Assembly: GCA_963699175.1 (NCBI GenBank)
Contig: OY969418.1
Location: 6,696,001 to 6,760,000 of the forward strand
DNA length: 64,000 bases
Direction: 5' to 3'
Source of the DNA: JACPYM01 sp963699175
GTDB lineage: Bacteria > Acidobacteriota > Blastocatellia > RBC074
Shown here piece by piece: positions 17,032 through 26,752 of this stretch (positions are counted from its first letter, which is position 1; every line of letters begins with the position of its first letter). The notes below the pieces were generated by a model, which searched no databases, had not been told where the DNA came from, and saw only the letters and a list, made by a program, of their open reading frames with translations. Position numbers and translations under genes: made by a program.

Positions 17032-17114
17032 CCTGGGAGCGCAGGCATCCCTGCCTGCCGGATTGGGTTGCCCGCGCACCGAGCCCGGCAGGCAGGGATG
17101 CCTGCGCTCCCAGG
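17032..17114. repeat. 30-bp perfect palindromic element
   Basis: Arms 17032-17061 and 17085-17114 are perfectly complementary over 30 bp with a 23-base loop. The core GGGAGCGCAGGCATCC is similar in design to the element at 39363-39467. It fills the gap between two plus-strand genes, and its right end (CCCAGGAGG) runs directly into the leader of the next gene. Confidence 0.85.
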
Positions 17115-17128
17115 AGGGCGAGGAGCTT

Positions 17129-17842
17129 ATGGCAAAAGAATTGCGCTTTACCCCGTGCCTGTTTGAATTCCTGCGCGAACTCAAAGCCAACAACAACCGC
17201 GAATGGTTCGAGGCCAACAAGCAGCGTTATCTGGACGACGTGCGCGACCCGTTTCTGGCCTTCATCGCCGCATTTCGCCCGCGCCTGCAAAACATCAGTC
17301 CGCGTTACGTGGCTGATCCTAAACCTTCAGGCGGTTCGCTGTTCCGCATCTACCGCGACACGCGCTTCTCGAAGAACAAAGCGCCGTACAAGACCGTCGC
17401 CTCGGCTTACTTCGCGCACGAGGCGGGGAAGATAGATGCGCCCGGCATCTACCTGCACTTCGAGCCCGAAAAATGTTTCGTCGGGATCGGGCTTTATCAT
17501 CCTGACCCGGCGACGCGCCGCAAAGTGACCGATGCAATTGTGGGACAAGCAGAAATCTGGCAGGCCATCACGGGCGCGAAAGAATTGAAGAAACAGTTCG
17601 AGCTTCACGACGGCGAATTATTGCAGCGCGTGCCGAAACCCTACGATCCGAATCACCCACTGGCCGAAGACTTGAGGCGCAAAAGCTTCATCGTCTGGGC
17701 TAACCTGACTGAGAAGCAGGTCTGCGCGAAAGATTTTCTCGACCGGTTGGAAACGCTTTGCCAAACCAGTGCGCCATTCTTAGCTTTTCTGGTGCGAGCA
17801 ATGGGCTTGCCGTGGAGCGCAACCGACAAAGCACGTAAATAG
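17129..17842 (+). CDS. DUF2461 (TIGR02453) family protein
   Basis: The 237-residue product fits the DUF2461 length. Landmarks are FTPCLFEFLRELKANNNREWFEANKQRY, GGSLFRIYRDTRFSKNKAPYKT and GIYLHFEPEKCFVGIGLYHPD. The ATG at 17129 has AGGAG three to four bases upstream and a GGAGG further up at the palindrome edge. Function is unknown; a uracil-DNA-glycosylase-like fold is not implied. Eleven bases separate it from the endonuclease III gene. Confidence 0.88.
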   Translation: MAKELRFTPCLFEFLRELKANNNREWFEANKQRYLDDVRDPFLAFIAAFRPRLQNISPRYVADPKPSGGSLFRIYRDTRFSKNKAPYKTVASAYFAHEAGKIDAPGIYLHFEPEKCFVGIGLYHPDPATRRKVTDAIVGQAEIWQAITGAKELKKQFELHDGELLQRVPKPYDPNHPLAEDLRRKSFIVWANLTEKQVCAKDFLDRLETLCQTSAPFLAFLVRAMGLPWSATDKARK

Positions 17843-17853
17843 GAACTCATCAG

Positions 17854-18525
17854 ATGCCAAAGAAACGCGAGACAAAAACCGAACTGCACGAGCGTGCGCA
17901 ACAACTCATCCGCACGCTCAGCAAAGAGTACAAAGAGCCCAAGTGCGCGCTCAATCACACGAACGCTTTTGAACTGTTGATTGCGACGATCCTTTCGGCG
18001 CAATGCACTGACGAACGCGTCAACATCGTCACGGCCGACCTGTTTCGCAAATATCGCCAGCCCGCAGACTATCTGAAAGTCCCGCTCAGCGAGTTGGAGC
18101 AAGACATACGCTCGACCGGCTTCTATCACAACAAAGCCAAGAGCATTCAAGGCGCGTGTCAGGTGCTGGTCGAACAGCACAACGGCCAAGTGCCGCAAAC
18201 AATGGAAGAGTTGCGTCGGCTTCCCGGCGTCGGGCGCAAGACGGCCAACGTCGTGCTCGGCAATGCCTTCGGCATCACTTCGGGCATCGTAGTGGATACG
18301 CACGTGACGCGCTTGTCACAACGCCTGGGCTTGACGCAGGAGCAGAGCGCCGAAAAGATCGAAGAGGATTTGTTCAAACTGGTGCCAGAAAAAGAGTGGA
18401 TCAATTTCTCGCATCGGCTGATCGCCCACGGGCGCAAGGTCTGCAACGCGCGCAAGCCGCTCTGCGGCGAGTGCCGGTTGGAGCCGTTGTGCCCATCATC
18501 AACTATCACTCAATCAATAAAATAA
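17854..18525 (+). CDS. nth: Endonuclease III
   Basis: This DNA glycosylase/AP lyase removes oxidised pyrimidines in base excision repair. The 223-residue product has the helix-hairpin-helix LPGVGRKTANVVLGNA near residue 121 with the catalytic Lys, the catalytic Asp in VVDTHV near 148, and the [4Fe-4S] cluster C-x6-C-x2-C-x5-C (CNARKPLCGECRLEPLC) at the C-terminus. All key residues are present. Confidence 0.95.
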   Translation: MPKKRETKTELHERAQQLIRTLSKEYKEPKCALNHTNAFELLIATILSAQCTDERVNIVTADLFRKYRQPADYLKVPLSELEQDIRSTGFYHNKAKSIQGACQVLVEQHNGQVPQTMEELRRLPGVGRKTANVVLGNAFGITSGIVVDTHVTRLSQRLGLTQEQSAEKIEEDLFKLVPEKEWINFSHRLIAHGRKVCNARKPLCGECRLEPLCPSSTITQSIK

Positions 18526-18538
18526 GGAGAACAGAATT

Positions 18539-19042
18539 ATGCCTATCGTTGATTCGTTTTTGCAGGAGTTGGAACAGGAAGCCGCGACCACGCGCCGCGT
18601 GCTCGAACGTGTGCCAAGTGACAAACTCGATTGGCAGCCGCATGCGAAATCCATGACGCTCGGCCAATTAGCCAATCACATTGCTAAGACGCCGGGGTGG
18701 ATTGCGGAGCTAGCAACGGGCGAGTCATGGGACTTGTCGGCGGGTGGCACTGGCCCAGGCACGGCGGCCTCAACGGAAGAAATCCTGGCGGCGTTTGAGG
18801 CCGACATTGCGCTAGCTAAGAAGACGCTCAGTCAATGGGACGATGCTACTGCGACTACCAGTTGGTCAATCACGAAAGACGGCAAGCCGCTGATGACATT
18901 GCCGCGCATCGGCGTTATACGCGTGATTGGGCTGAATCACTGGTATCACCATCGCGGCCAGTTGTCAGTCTATTTGCGCTTGCTGGACGTGCCGGTGCCG
19001 TCTATCTACGGGCCGAGTGCGGATGATAATCCGTTTGCTTAA
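18539..19042 (+). CDS. DinB family protein
   Basis: The 167-residue protein is a DinB/YfiT-type four-helix bundle. AAGGAG lies about nine bases before the ATG, 13 bases after the nth stop. Candidate metal histidines are in LANHIAKTP (near 48) and HWYHHRGQL (near 140), the usual His triad positions. Members include thiol-dependent S-transferases and damage-inducible proteins; the substrate is not known here. Confidence 0.9.
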   Translation: MPIVDSFLQELEQEAATTRRVLERVPSDKLDWQPHAKSMTLGQLANHIAKTPGWIAELATGESWDLSAGGTGPGTAASTEEILAAFEADIALAKKTLSQWDDATATTSWSITKDGKPLMTLPRIGVIRVIGLNHWYHHRGQLSVYLRLLDVPVPSIYGPSADDNPFA

Positions 19043-19128
19043 GCGCCACTCGAACCGCTTGCCGCGTGCGGATGAGTTCGCGCAACTGCGTGGGTCATCT
19101 GCGCGCGGGCTAAGGACGTGTTTTAGAA

Positions 19129-19307
19129 GCCCTGAAAGGGCAGGAGTCAATAGCCGGTGGCAACGCCACCGGGAGGGCCAGGGCGCAAGGTACGACCCTG
19201 AAAGGGTCGCACTCCCCAGACCGTGCAACCCTTTCAGGGTTGCAATCGAATGGCCGCCTTGACCGTGGGCGGTGCCCACGGCTATTGAATTTGTCCCCTT
19301 CGGGGAC
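19129..19307. repeat. Array of six hairpins with three-base loops
   Basis: Six perfect hairpins follow one another: 19129-19141, 19154-19172, 19193-19209, 19225-19243, 19263-19281 and 19293-19307. Stems are 5-8 bp, and nearly all loops are three bases (GAA, AAC, GAA, TTC, GGT, TTC). CAATAGCC at 19148 pairs with GGCTATTG at 19280, closing the middle four. It occupies the 322-base gap between the DinB and cupin genes. No gene lies here. It looks like a composite REP-type element. Confidence 0.8.
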
Positions 19308-19364
19308 TGTGCAAATACGCTCTAAGCCCGTCATCCAGTCGTGCGAATAAAGCAAGGAGGCTTT

Positions 19365-19736
19365 ATGAAGAAGCTTGTGATCAGTGTTGGAGCCGTTGTT
19401 CTTCTGATGGTTTGCTGGCGTTGGAGCGCCGCCGTGCCGCAAGACCTCGATCCAGTGAAGGTGGCCGGGGACACACACAAGCTGGCCTTTGAAAATAGCT
19501 TTGTGCGCGTCCTGGAAGTGCGTGTGCCGCCGGGCAAGACCGAACCCTGGCACCAACACGGGCGGCGCGTAGTCGTTTACCTTTCGGACTTTCATACTCG
19601 TGTCACCGAAAGAGGCGGTCAGCCGCAAGATACTCTGCGCAAAGCCGGGCTGGTGCGTTGGAGCGAACCGACGATTCATCAGGTGGAGAATATCGGCAAA
19701 ACTGAGGGCCACGTGATCAGCATAGACCTCAAGTGA
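19365..19736 (+). CDS. Exported cupin-domain protein
   Basis: The ATG at 19365 has AAGGAGG five bases upstream, giving 123 residues. A signal peptide or anchor covers residues 1-25 (KKLVISVGAVVLLMVCWRWSAAVPQ). The body is a small cupin: NSFVRVLEVRVPPGKTEPWHQHGRRVVVYLSD, with the HQH metal pair, and a second motif ending GHVISIDLK. A typical GxxHxH first motif is only partly kept. Substrate is unknown. It is convergent with the LysR gene 13 bases away. Confidence 0.82.
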   Translation: MKKLVISVGAVVLLMVCWRWSAAVPQDLDPVKVAGDTHKLAFENSFVRVLEVRVPPGKTEPWHQHGRRVVVYLSDFHTRVTERGGQPQDTLRKAGLVRWSEPTIHQVENIGKTEGHVISIDLK

Positions 19737-19749
19737 GTTCGCGTAGAGC

Positions 19750-20700
19750 TTAGGCTCGTTGCTGACGGTGTAACGAGGGCTGGTTGAGCTTGATCGCCGT
19801 TGCCAGCAGCAATTCGCGTAACCAGGTATGCGCTGCATCGTGATCGAAACGTTCGTGCCACAACATCGTCAAGCGGAATGGTGGCATCTCCAACGGCACG
19901 GGCAGTACCTGCAAAGGCAACTCAGCAAACTGTTGCGCCAACCGTTCGGGCACGGTGGCGATCAAGTCGGAAGCCGCGACAATAAATGGCGTGCTGGCAA
20001 AATGCGGGACGAGCAAGGCTACGTGCCGCGCGAGTCCCTGCTGTTCCAGCAATGTGTCAATCAAGCCTGCGCCATGCGCTTTATAGAAGACCGCGACGTG
20101 CTGTGCCGCTGCGTATTGTGGCAAGGTAATCTCACCGCGAATCGCCGGATGTTTTGTCCGCGCGATGCACACATTCTTCTCTTCCCACAAAACCGTCGAA
20201 CGAATCCCGCTCTCCAAAGTCAGCGCATCGGGGAAGAAGCCCAGCGCCAGATCGAAGGAATCAGCCAAATCTATCGCGGTAGGCGGATGAAACAGATTGC
20301 GCGGACGGTAGACGTGCAATTTCAGTTCCTGCGCTTGTTGCTGCAACTCGGCGTTCACCTGCGGCAACAGCAACAACTCGACATAATCATTCGCCAACAG
20401 ATGAAAAATGCGTTGGGAAGCTGCTGGGTCGAAGGCCGGTCGCTCTTCCAACGCGCCGCGCAATTGAGCCAAGGCGGCGCGCACCGGCACGATCAACGCC
20501 TGAGCGCGCGGTGTAGGTAGCATCCCATCCGGCGTGCGCACGAGCACAGGATCATCAAAGGCGCGCCGTAATCGCCCTAGCGCATTGCTCATGGCCGGTT
20601 GGCTCAAGCCCACACGTTTGGCCGCACGCGTGACGTTACGCTCGTCCATCAGCGCCTCGAAGACCAACAGCAGGTTCAGATCAATCGTTTGCAGATTCAT
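19750..20700 (-). CDS. LysR family transcriptional regulator
   Basis: The ATG at 20700 gives 316 residues (a GTG at 20724 is possible). The N-terminal helix-turn-helix is clear: DLNLLLVFEALMDERNVTRAAKRVGLSQPAMSNALGRLR. The rest is the periplasmic-binding-like effector domain, ending about residue 300. The NodD/LinR-like DLNLL start suggests the NodD-type subgroup. It is divergent from the serine hydrolase gene with 115 bases between, the classic arrangement for a LysR regulator and its target. Confidence 0.93.
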   Translation of the reverse strand: MNLQTIDLNLLLVFEALMDERNVTRAAKRVGLSQPAMSNALGRLRRAFDDPVLVRTPDGMLPTPRAQALIVPVRAALAQLRGALEERPAFDPAASQRIFHLLANDYVELLLLPQVNAELQQQAQELKLHVYRPRNLFHPPTAIDLADSFDLALGFFPDALTLESGIRSTVLWEEKNVCIARTKHPAIRGEITLPQYAAAQHVAVFYKAHGAGLIDTLLEQQGLARHVALLVPHFASTPFIVAASDLIATVPERLAQQFAELPLQVLPVPLEMPPFRLTMLWHERFDHDAAHTWLRELLLATAIKLNQPSLHRQQRA

Positions 20701-20815
20701 ACGCTGAATGGCGGATATTACCACAATCCATCAAACTGTCCGGCGCGCGCAGCGTATGGTATCTCGGAGCAATAGTCGCTTGAGGATCAACTTCAAAAAG
20801 AATGGAGAAGAAAAG
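20701..20815. promoter_or_regulatory. Divergent LysR/serine hydrolase promoter region
   Basis: The 115 bases between two divergent starts should contain both promoters and a LysR operator. I see no unambiguous T-N11-A box or -10/-35 pair. The call rests on gene arrangement. Confidence 0.4.
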
Positions 20816-22288
<1,473 letters not shown>

Positions 22289-22366
22289 GCTGAGCGATTG
22301 CCTGAGGTTCAGAAAGAGGTAACATTAGCTCTCAATGCACGACGAGTTGTCGTGCGGCGGCGAGCA

Positions 22367-23107
22367 ATGTCAACCGAAGATAAAATTGCTGAACTTCAAG
22401 CTAAGGGCTTTTGCGTCCTCAAAGCCCATTTTGCCAAATCGCTGGTCGAAACTTGTCGGGCAGGGTTTGGGCCGGTGCTAGTGGATTATCTAAAGAGCCA
22501 CAGTAACGAGCCTAATCGTGGCCCTCATCGTCATTTTTTGGCAATGCCGTTTGAGCCGCCCTGCTTTGCGCCAGAGTTTTTCTTTGACGCTGAGGTTCTA
22601 GGTATTATGCGTGGCGTGATGGATGAGAGAGTCGTCGCCGACCAATGGGGTTGTGATGTATCAATGCCGGGTTCGACGTATCAGGGGATGCACGTGGATT
22701 ATCACCGCCCTTTGTTTCCCGAAGCCCCTGAACTGGAGTTGCCCACTTATATGCTGGTGATCAACTTTGGTTTGAACACCATTACGCCAGCGCACGGCCC
22801 TATCGCGATTGCACCGGGCACTCATCGGATGGCGCGCAGCGAAGCCCTGCGCTTGGTTGAGTCTGCCAAGCTTGAGCTGCAACCGGTGCCGCTGGAGTTA
22901 GGCGACGTACTCATTCGCCATCCTTGGGCTTTGCACCAAGGCACGCCAAATGTAACCGACACCCCACGGCTTCTTGTCAGCATACGTTACGTGCGGCGCT
23001 GGTATGCTGACCATAGCCGCGAGGTCAATACGCTTCCGTGCAGCGTGTGGCAGTCGTTTACGGCAGCGCAGCAGGGCATAATGCGCTTTCCAATCAGCGA
23101 CGGATGA
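22367..23107 (+). CDS. Phytanoyl-CoA dioxygenase (PhyH) family protein
   Basis: This Fe(II)/2-oxoglutarate oxygenase-like protein has 246 residues from the ATG at 22367 (upstream extension to 22298 has no family features). The iron ligands are visible as H-x-D in MHVDYHRP near residue 110 and a distal His in ALHQGTPN near 188, with Arg in PRLLVSIRY for 2-oxoglutarate. The AITPAHGPIAIAPGTHR segment (here ITPAHGPIAIAPGTH) is typical. A palindrome GCACGAC-N5-GTCGTGC lies in the leader. Substrate unknown. Confidence 0.86.
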   Translation: MSTEDKIAELQAKGFCVLKAHFAKSLVETCRAGFGPVLVDYLKSHSNEPNRGPHRHFLAMPFEPPCFAPEFFFDAEVLGIMRGVMDERVVADQWGCDVSMPGSTYQGMHVDYHRPLFPEAPELELPTYMLVINFGLNTITPAHGPIAIAPGTHRMARSEALRLVESAKLELQPVPLELGDVLIRHPWALHQGTPNVTDTPRLLVSIRYVRRWYADHSREVNTLPCSVWQSFTAAQQGIMRFPISDG

Positions 23108-23153
23108 ACACTGAACCACTAACTGACGTGTTAGCATTGACGGAGGACACGAA

Positions 23154-24200
23154 ATGAAAAGAACGCTAGGACTTTCTCTCTCATTCGTGCTGATTCGGGC
23201 GGCCTTGATACTGGTTGCATCACTTCATGCAACCAGCGCGTGGGCACAGAGCGAAACTACGCCGCCCCCTTTTACTCCGCCCGGCAAGCTCCTTGATGTC
23301 GGCGGGTGGCGGCTGCATCTCAATTGTACAGGCGAAGCTCGCGCCGCACAGCCGACGGTCATTCTCGAAGCAGGCCTCGGTGATTTCTCGGTGGAATGGA
23401 GCCTCGTCCAGCCAGGCGTCGCCAAGTTCGCGCGCGTTTGTTCGTATGACCGCGCGGGCGATGGGTGGAGCGAACTTGGCCCGCATCCGCGCACGCTGCG
23501 TCAGATTGTTTACGAGTTGCATACACTGCTAGACAAGGCAGGCGTGAAACCGCCTCTGGTGCTCGTGGGCCATTCGTATGGCGGTTGGCTGGTGCGTCTT
23601 TATGCTTCTACCTACCCGACTGACGTTGCCGGTATGGTGCTTGTCGAAGCTGGCGCCGACAATCCGTGGCGCATGATGCCAGATGGCAAGCTGGTGCGCT
23701 CATCGGAACTCGCGAAGGGAGAGCCGATGAGCGCGGTGAAAGTCTCGAATCCATTGCGCGTGAGCGATATTCCGCCGAGTGCATTGAGTCAGATGAAAGC
23801 TGGCGCACAAAGTCTTGCTAAGAACCCGAACGAACCTCCACGCGACAAGCTGCCGTCCGAGGCGCAGCGTATGCGGGCCTGGGCGCTCGCGCGGGTCGAG
23901 CACATCGCCGCCGGCGTCAACCCGTTCGAGCACGAGGAACTCGCGGGCTTGCGCGCCGAGCGAGCGAAGAGCCAATACCCGCTTGGCGACTTGCCACTGA
24001 TTGTGCTGACTCGTGGAATCTCGGAAGAAAACAGCAAAGCGCTTGAAGAGGAGCACAGGCGGGATCATGCAGCCGTTGCGGCGATGTCGCGTAACGGGAA
24101 GCTGGTCGTTGCTGCGCGTAGCGGTCACCACGTCCAACTTGACGAGCCGGAACTGGTGACTAAGGCGATTCAAGACATCGTGACGGCTGCGCGGAAGTGA
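23154..24200 (+). CDS. Exported alpha/beta hydrolase
   Basis: GGAGG lies before the ATG; the 348-residue product has a signal peptide (to about SAWAQ, residue 32). The hydrolase fold includes a nucleophile elbow GHSYGGW (Ser about 140), the oxyanion region VILEAGLGDFSVEW, and the late catalytic His in SGHHVQLDEP near 324. The acid is probably in the LIVLTRG region. An esterase or amidase acting outside the cytoplasm is inferred. Confidence 0.9.
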   Translation: MKRTLGLSLSFVLIRAALILVASLHATSAWAQSETTPPPFTPPGKLLDVGGWRLHLNCTGEARAAQPTVILEAGLGDFSVEWSLVQPGVAKFARVCSYDRAGDGWSELGPHPRTLRQIVYELHTLLDKAGVKPPLVLVGHSYGGWLVRLYASTYPTDVAGMVLVEAGADNPWRMMPDGKLVRSSELAKGEPMSAVKVSNPLRVSDIPPSALSQMKAGAQSLAKNPNEPPRDKLPSEAQRMRAWALARVEHIAAGVNPFEHEELAGLRAERAKSQYPLGDLPLIVLTRGISEENSKALEEEHRRDHAAVAAMSRNGKLVVAARSGHHVQLDEPELVTKAIQDIVTAARK

Positions 24201-24258
24201 TGCTCGATGGCCACTCATGTCATTCGGGTAATGGCTCAGTGAGGTGAGGCAGGCTTTG

Positions 24259-24344
24259 AACGCCAAGCCGCCAAGAGCGCCAAGGAGAGAAATGTAACCT
24301 ATCCCCCCATACAGTTTGCTTGGCGCTCTTGGCGGCTTGGCGTT
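24259..24344. repeat. 26-bp perfect palindrome of the GCCAAG type
   Basis: Arms 24259-24284 and 24319-24344 are perfectly complementary over 26 bp. The arm is itself a run of CGCCAAG-like units. It lies past the hydrolase stop and could act as a terminator, but the design (long arm, no T-tract) is that of a dispersed repeat. Confidence 0.8.
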
Positions 24345-24455
24345 GAAAATCTCTTGTCATCTCTCCCCCCTTTGACCCACTACCCTCATTCGTAAGTTTT
24401 CCACCACGCCCAGCTACATCTCACGGCAAAATTTGCACGTTTCACCACAAAGCGG

Positions 24456-24485
24456 CACTCTACCCGCTTGAAACCGGGTAGAGTG
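24456..24485. promoter_or_regulatory. 11-bp dyad upstream of the LytS-like kinase gene
   Basis: CACTCTACCCG (24456-24466) and CGGGTAGAGTG (24475-24485) are perfect complements around 8 bases. A dyad like this about 72 bases before the first gene of a LytS/LytR operon could be an operator, though LytTR sites are usually direct repeats. Confidence 0.4.
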
Positions 24486-24557
24486 CGTAGCTGAAATCTA
24501 CGTGCTGATGAAGTTCATCCCGGCCCTGAAAGAAGCCGAGCAAAGGAGAACAGCGGA

Positions 24558-25730
24558 TTGCCAAACTTTGTTGCAGCCGGATTCATGCGCAAGCGCGGGA
24601 CAATCTGGGTTTCGTTCTTTCTGCTTTGGCTGGCGCTGGGCGTTTTCTCCGCCAGCACGTTTCTACTTGAATTGCCGAGATTACGTCGCAGCCCCGGGCC
24701 GCCGCCGGGGGCCTTGAGTATGGCCTGGCGCACGTTCCTTTTTCAGTTCGCCGTCTGGCTCGCCTGGGTGGTACTGGTGCCGGCAGCGTTATGGCTGCGC
24801 CGGCGTTGGCCAATTGAACGGGGCAGATTGTTGCGCGCGCTGCCTGTGCATTCGATTGCCGTCAGCTTGTTGTGCGCCGTGCATTCAGGCCTGGTGTTGC
24901 TAGCGCGCTGGCTGATTATGCAACCTAGCCAACCGCTCGACGGCCAGCAATTGGCTGTATTGTTGAAATATTGGTGGGTAAATGATCTGCCGTTTTGCGC
25001 TTTGTTTTATGGATTGATTTTAGGCATTGGCAGCGCGCTGGATTATTACCAGCAATTTCGCGAGCGCGAGTTGCGCGCGTCGCAACTTGAAACGCAATTG
25101 GCGCAGGCGCAATTGCAGATGTTGAAGATGCAATTGCACCCGCATTTTCTCTTCAACACGTTGAACGGGATTACTGGCTTGGTGCGTGACAACGATAACG
25201 CCGCCGCTGTGCAAATGCTGGTGCGCCTCAGCGAGCTGTTGCGTCAGACGCTCGACAACTCCGGCAAGCAGGAGGTGCGGTTGAGCGAAGAGTTGGAGTG
25301 GCTGGAATTGTATTTGAAGCTGCAACAAATTCGTTTTTCGGATCGGTTGCAGGTGAGCATCAAGGCTGCGCCGGAGACCCTGGACGTGCTAGTGCCGAAC
25401 CTCATCACGCAGCCACTGGTCGAGAATGCGATCCGGCACGGGCTTCAGCCGCGCGCCGCGCCGGGTTCGGTTTCATTGTCCGCACGGCGCAGCAATGGGC
25501 GACTTGAGTTGCGCGTCTGCGATGACGGAGTCGGATTGCCCGAAGGCTGGCGGATGGCGCATAGCAAAGGCGTGGGTCTGTTGAATACGGAAGCGAGGTT
25601 GCAGCAGCTTTATGGAGCAGACTTCGTGTTTGAAGTGCGCAATCGGGAACAAGGCGGCGCGGAAGCATTGCTAGCCATACCGCTGCGCCAAGCTCCCACT
25701 CTGGATCGCGATGAGCAGCACGCACAGTAG
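24558..25730 (+). CDS. LytS/YehU-family sensor histidine kinase
   Basis: The 390-residue protein starts at a TTG with GGAG about nine bases upstream; an ATG at 24585 is the alternative. Four hydrophobic segments span about residues 12-165. The His_kinase domain has LHPHFLFNTLNGI near 194 (phosphoacceptor His), and the HATPase has PLVENAIRHGL near 287 and GVGLLNTEARLQQLYG. This is the family that pairs with LytTR regulators. The stop overlaps the start of the regulator by 20 bases. Confidence 0.93.
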   Translation: MPNFVAAGFMRKRGTIWVSFFLLWLALGVFSASTFLLELPRLRRSPGPPPGALSMAWRTFLFQFAVWLAWVVLVPAALWLRRRWPIERGRLLRALPVHSIAVSLLCAVHSGLVLLARWLIMQPSQPLDGQQLAVLLKYWWVNDLPFCALFYGLILGIGSALDYYQQFRERELRASQLETQLAQAQLQMLKMQLHPHFLFNTLNGITGLVRDNDNAAAVQMLVRLSELLRQTLDNSGKQEVRLSEELEWLELYLKLQQIRFSDRLQVSIKAAPETLDVLVPNLITQPLVENAIRHGLQPRAAPGSVSLSARRSNGRLELRVCDDGVGLPEGWRMAHSKGVGLLNTEARLQQLYGADFVFEVRNREQGGAEALLAIPLRQAPTLDRDEQHAQ

Positions 25731-26502
25731 AAAGATCAAAGCGATCATCGTGGATGATGAACCGCCCGCGCGGCGCAACCTGCGCGCCTTGCTCAAAGGC
25801 GTCCCGGACATCGAGCTCGTGAAAGAGTGCGGGAATGGGCGCGACGCCGTCAGGGAGATTCGCGCGCTACAACCCGATTTGGTCTTTCTCGACGTACAGA
25901 TGCCGGAGTTGGATGGCTTCGAGGTATTGGAAAACCTCGCGGGACACCCGCTGCCGGTCATCATCTTCGTGACGGCGTATGACCAATATGCGTTGAAGGC
26001 TTTCGAGGTCAGCGCGCTCGATTATTTGCTGAAGCCGTTTGACGACGCGCGATTTCACAAAGCCTTGATGCAAGCGCGGCGGCAGATCGAACAGCAAGAC
26101 GCGAGCGAGTTGGGCCGGAAGCTGATGACATTGTTGGGCACGCGTGAGGTTAAAGCGGACGCGCCGCGTTATTTGACGCGACTGATGGTCAAAACGGCGG
26201 GCCGCGTGATCTTTATTCGCACCGAGGAGATTGATTGGATCGAGGCTTATGACAACTATCTGCGGCTGCACGTCGCAGGCCGTGCGCACCTGCTGCGCCA
26301 GACGATGAATGAGTTGGAAGCGGCTTTGAACCCTGAACAGTTCGCGCGGATTCACCGCTCGACCATCGTCAATCTGGATCGCGTCAAAGAATTGCACGCG
26401 CATTTTAACGGCGAGCATCTGGTCATTCTCCACGACGGCACAGAACTGAAACTGAGCCGCAGCCGCCGGGAATGGCTGGAGCAATGGCTGGGCGCCAGTT
26501 GA
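25711..26502 (+). CDS. LytTR-family response regulator
   Basis: The 263-residue product has a receiver domain (residues about 8-125) with the acidic DDEP pair, phosphoacceptor Asp in VFLDVQMPELDG near residue 59, and Lys in LLKPFDD near 109. The LytTR DNA-binding domain spans about 160-260 (IDWIEAYDNYLRLH, RIHRSTIVNLDRVKELH). It is translationally coupled to the kinase. Target genes are not evident. Confidence 0.95.
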   Translation: MSSTHSRKIKAIIVDDEPPARRNLRALLKGVPDIELVKECGNGRDAVREIRALQPDLVFLDVQMPELDGFEVLENLAGHPLPVIIFVTAYDQYALKAFEVSALDYLLKPFDDARFHKALMQARRQIEQQDASELGRKLMTLLGTREVKADAPRYLTRLMVKTAGRVIFIRTEEIDWIEAYDNYLRLHVAGRAHLLRQTMNELEAALNPEQFARIHRSTIVNLDRVKELHAHFNGEHLVILHDGTELKLSRSRREWLEQWLGAS

Positions 26503-26549
26503 GTGGATAGACGGAACCGCCTAGTTGCAAGGTAGTCAGATTGTCCAAG

Positions 26550-26703
26550 CACGCTAAAAGCGTGTTCAGTAATCCCAGCCCCAGCGGGGCGCAATGTTTA
26601 TAGTTTGGGGTGTTGTCTATTATCCAAGCTCCGCTAGGAGCGACATCTGCCAGATGCCGCTCCTAGCGGAGCTAAAGAACAAGAGCGCGCCCAAACTATA
26701 AAC
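26550..26703. repeat. Nested palindromic element with GTTTATAG arms
   Basis: Outer arms GTTTATAGTTTGGG (26596-26609) and its complement (26690-26703) enclose a 23-bp near-perfect palindrome with a one-base loop (26627-26649 and 26651-26673). Two small hairpins with three-base loops precede it (26550-26564 and 26578-26590). The core shares GGAGCGACATCT with 1562-1606 and the CTCC-GTAGGAGCG/GTTTATAG design with 32244-32306. It fills the gap between the LytTR gene and the thioredoxin gene. Confidence 0.8.
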
Positions 26704-26752
26704 AGCACGCTCCCAACGGAACTAAAACAGCACGCATATTAAGGAGTGAGTG

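Larger units (their letters stand above)
24201..24557. other. Intergenic region with two inverted repeats
   Basis: These 357 bases hold no gene. They contain a 26-bp palindrome (24259-24344) and a shorter hairpin (24456-24485, 11-bp arms) about 70 bases before the histidine kinase gene. The second could be an operator or leader structure for that operon. Confidence 0.6.

Noticed and set aside
19129..19307. CRISPR-like array
   Set aside because: The units are hairpins of different sequence without equal repeats or spacers, and no cas gene is near.
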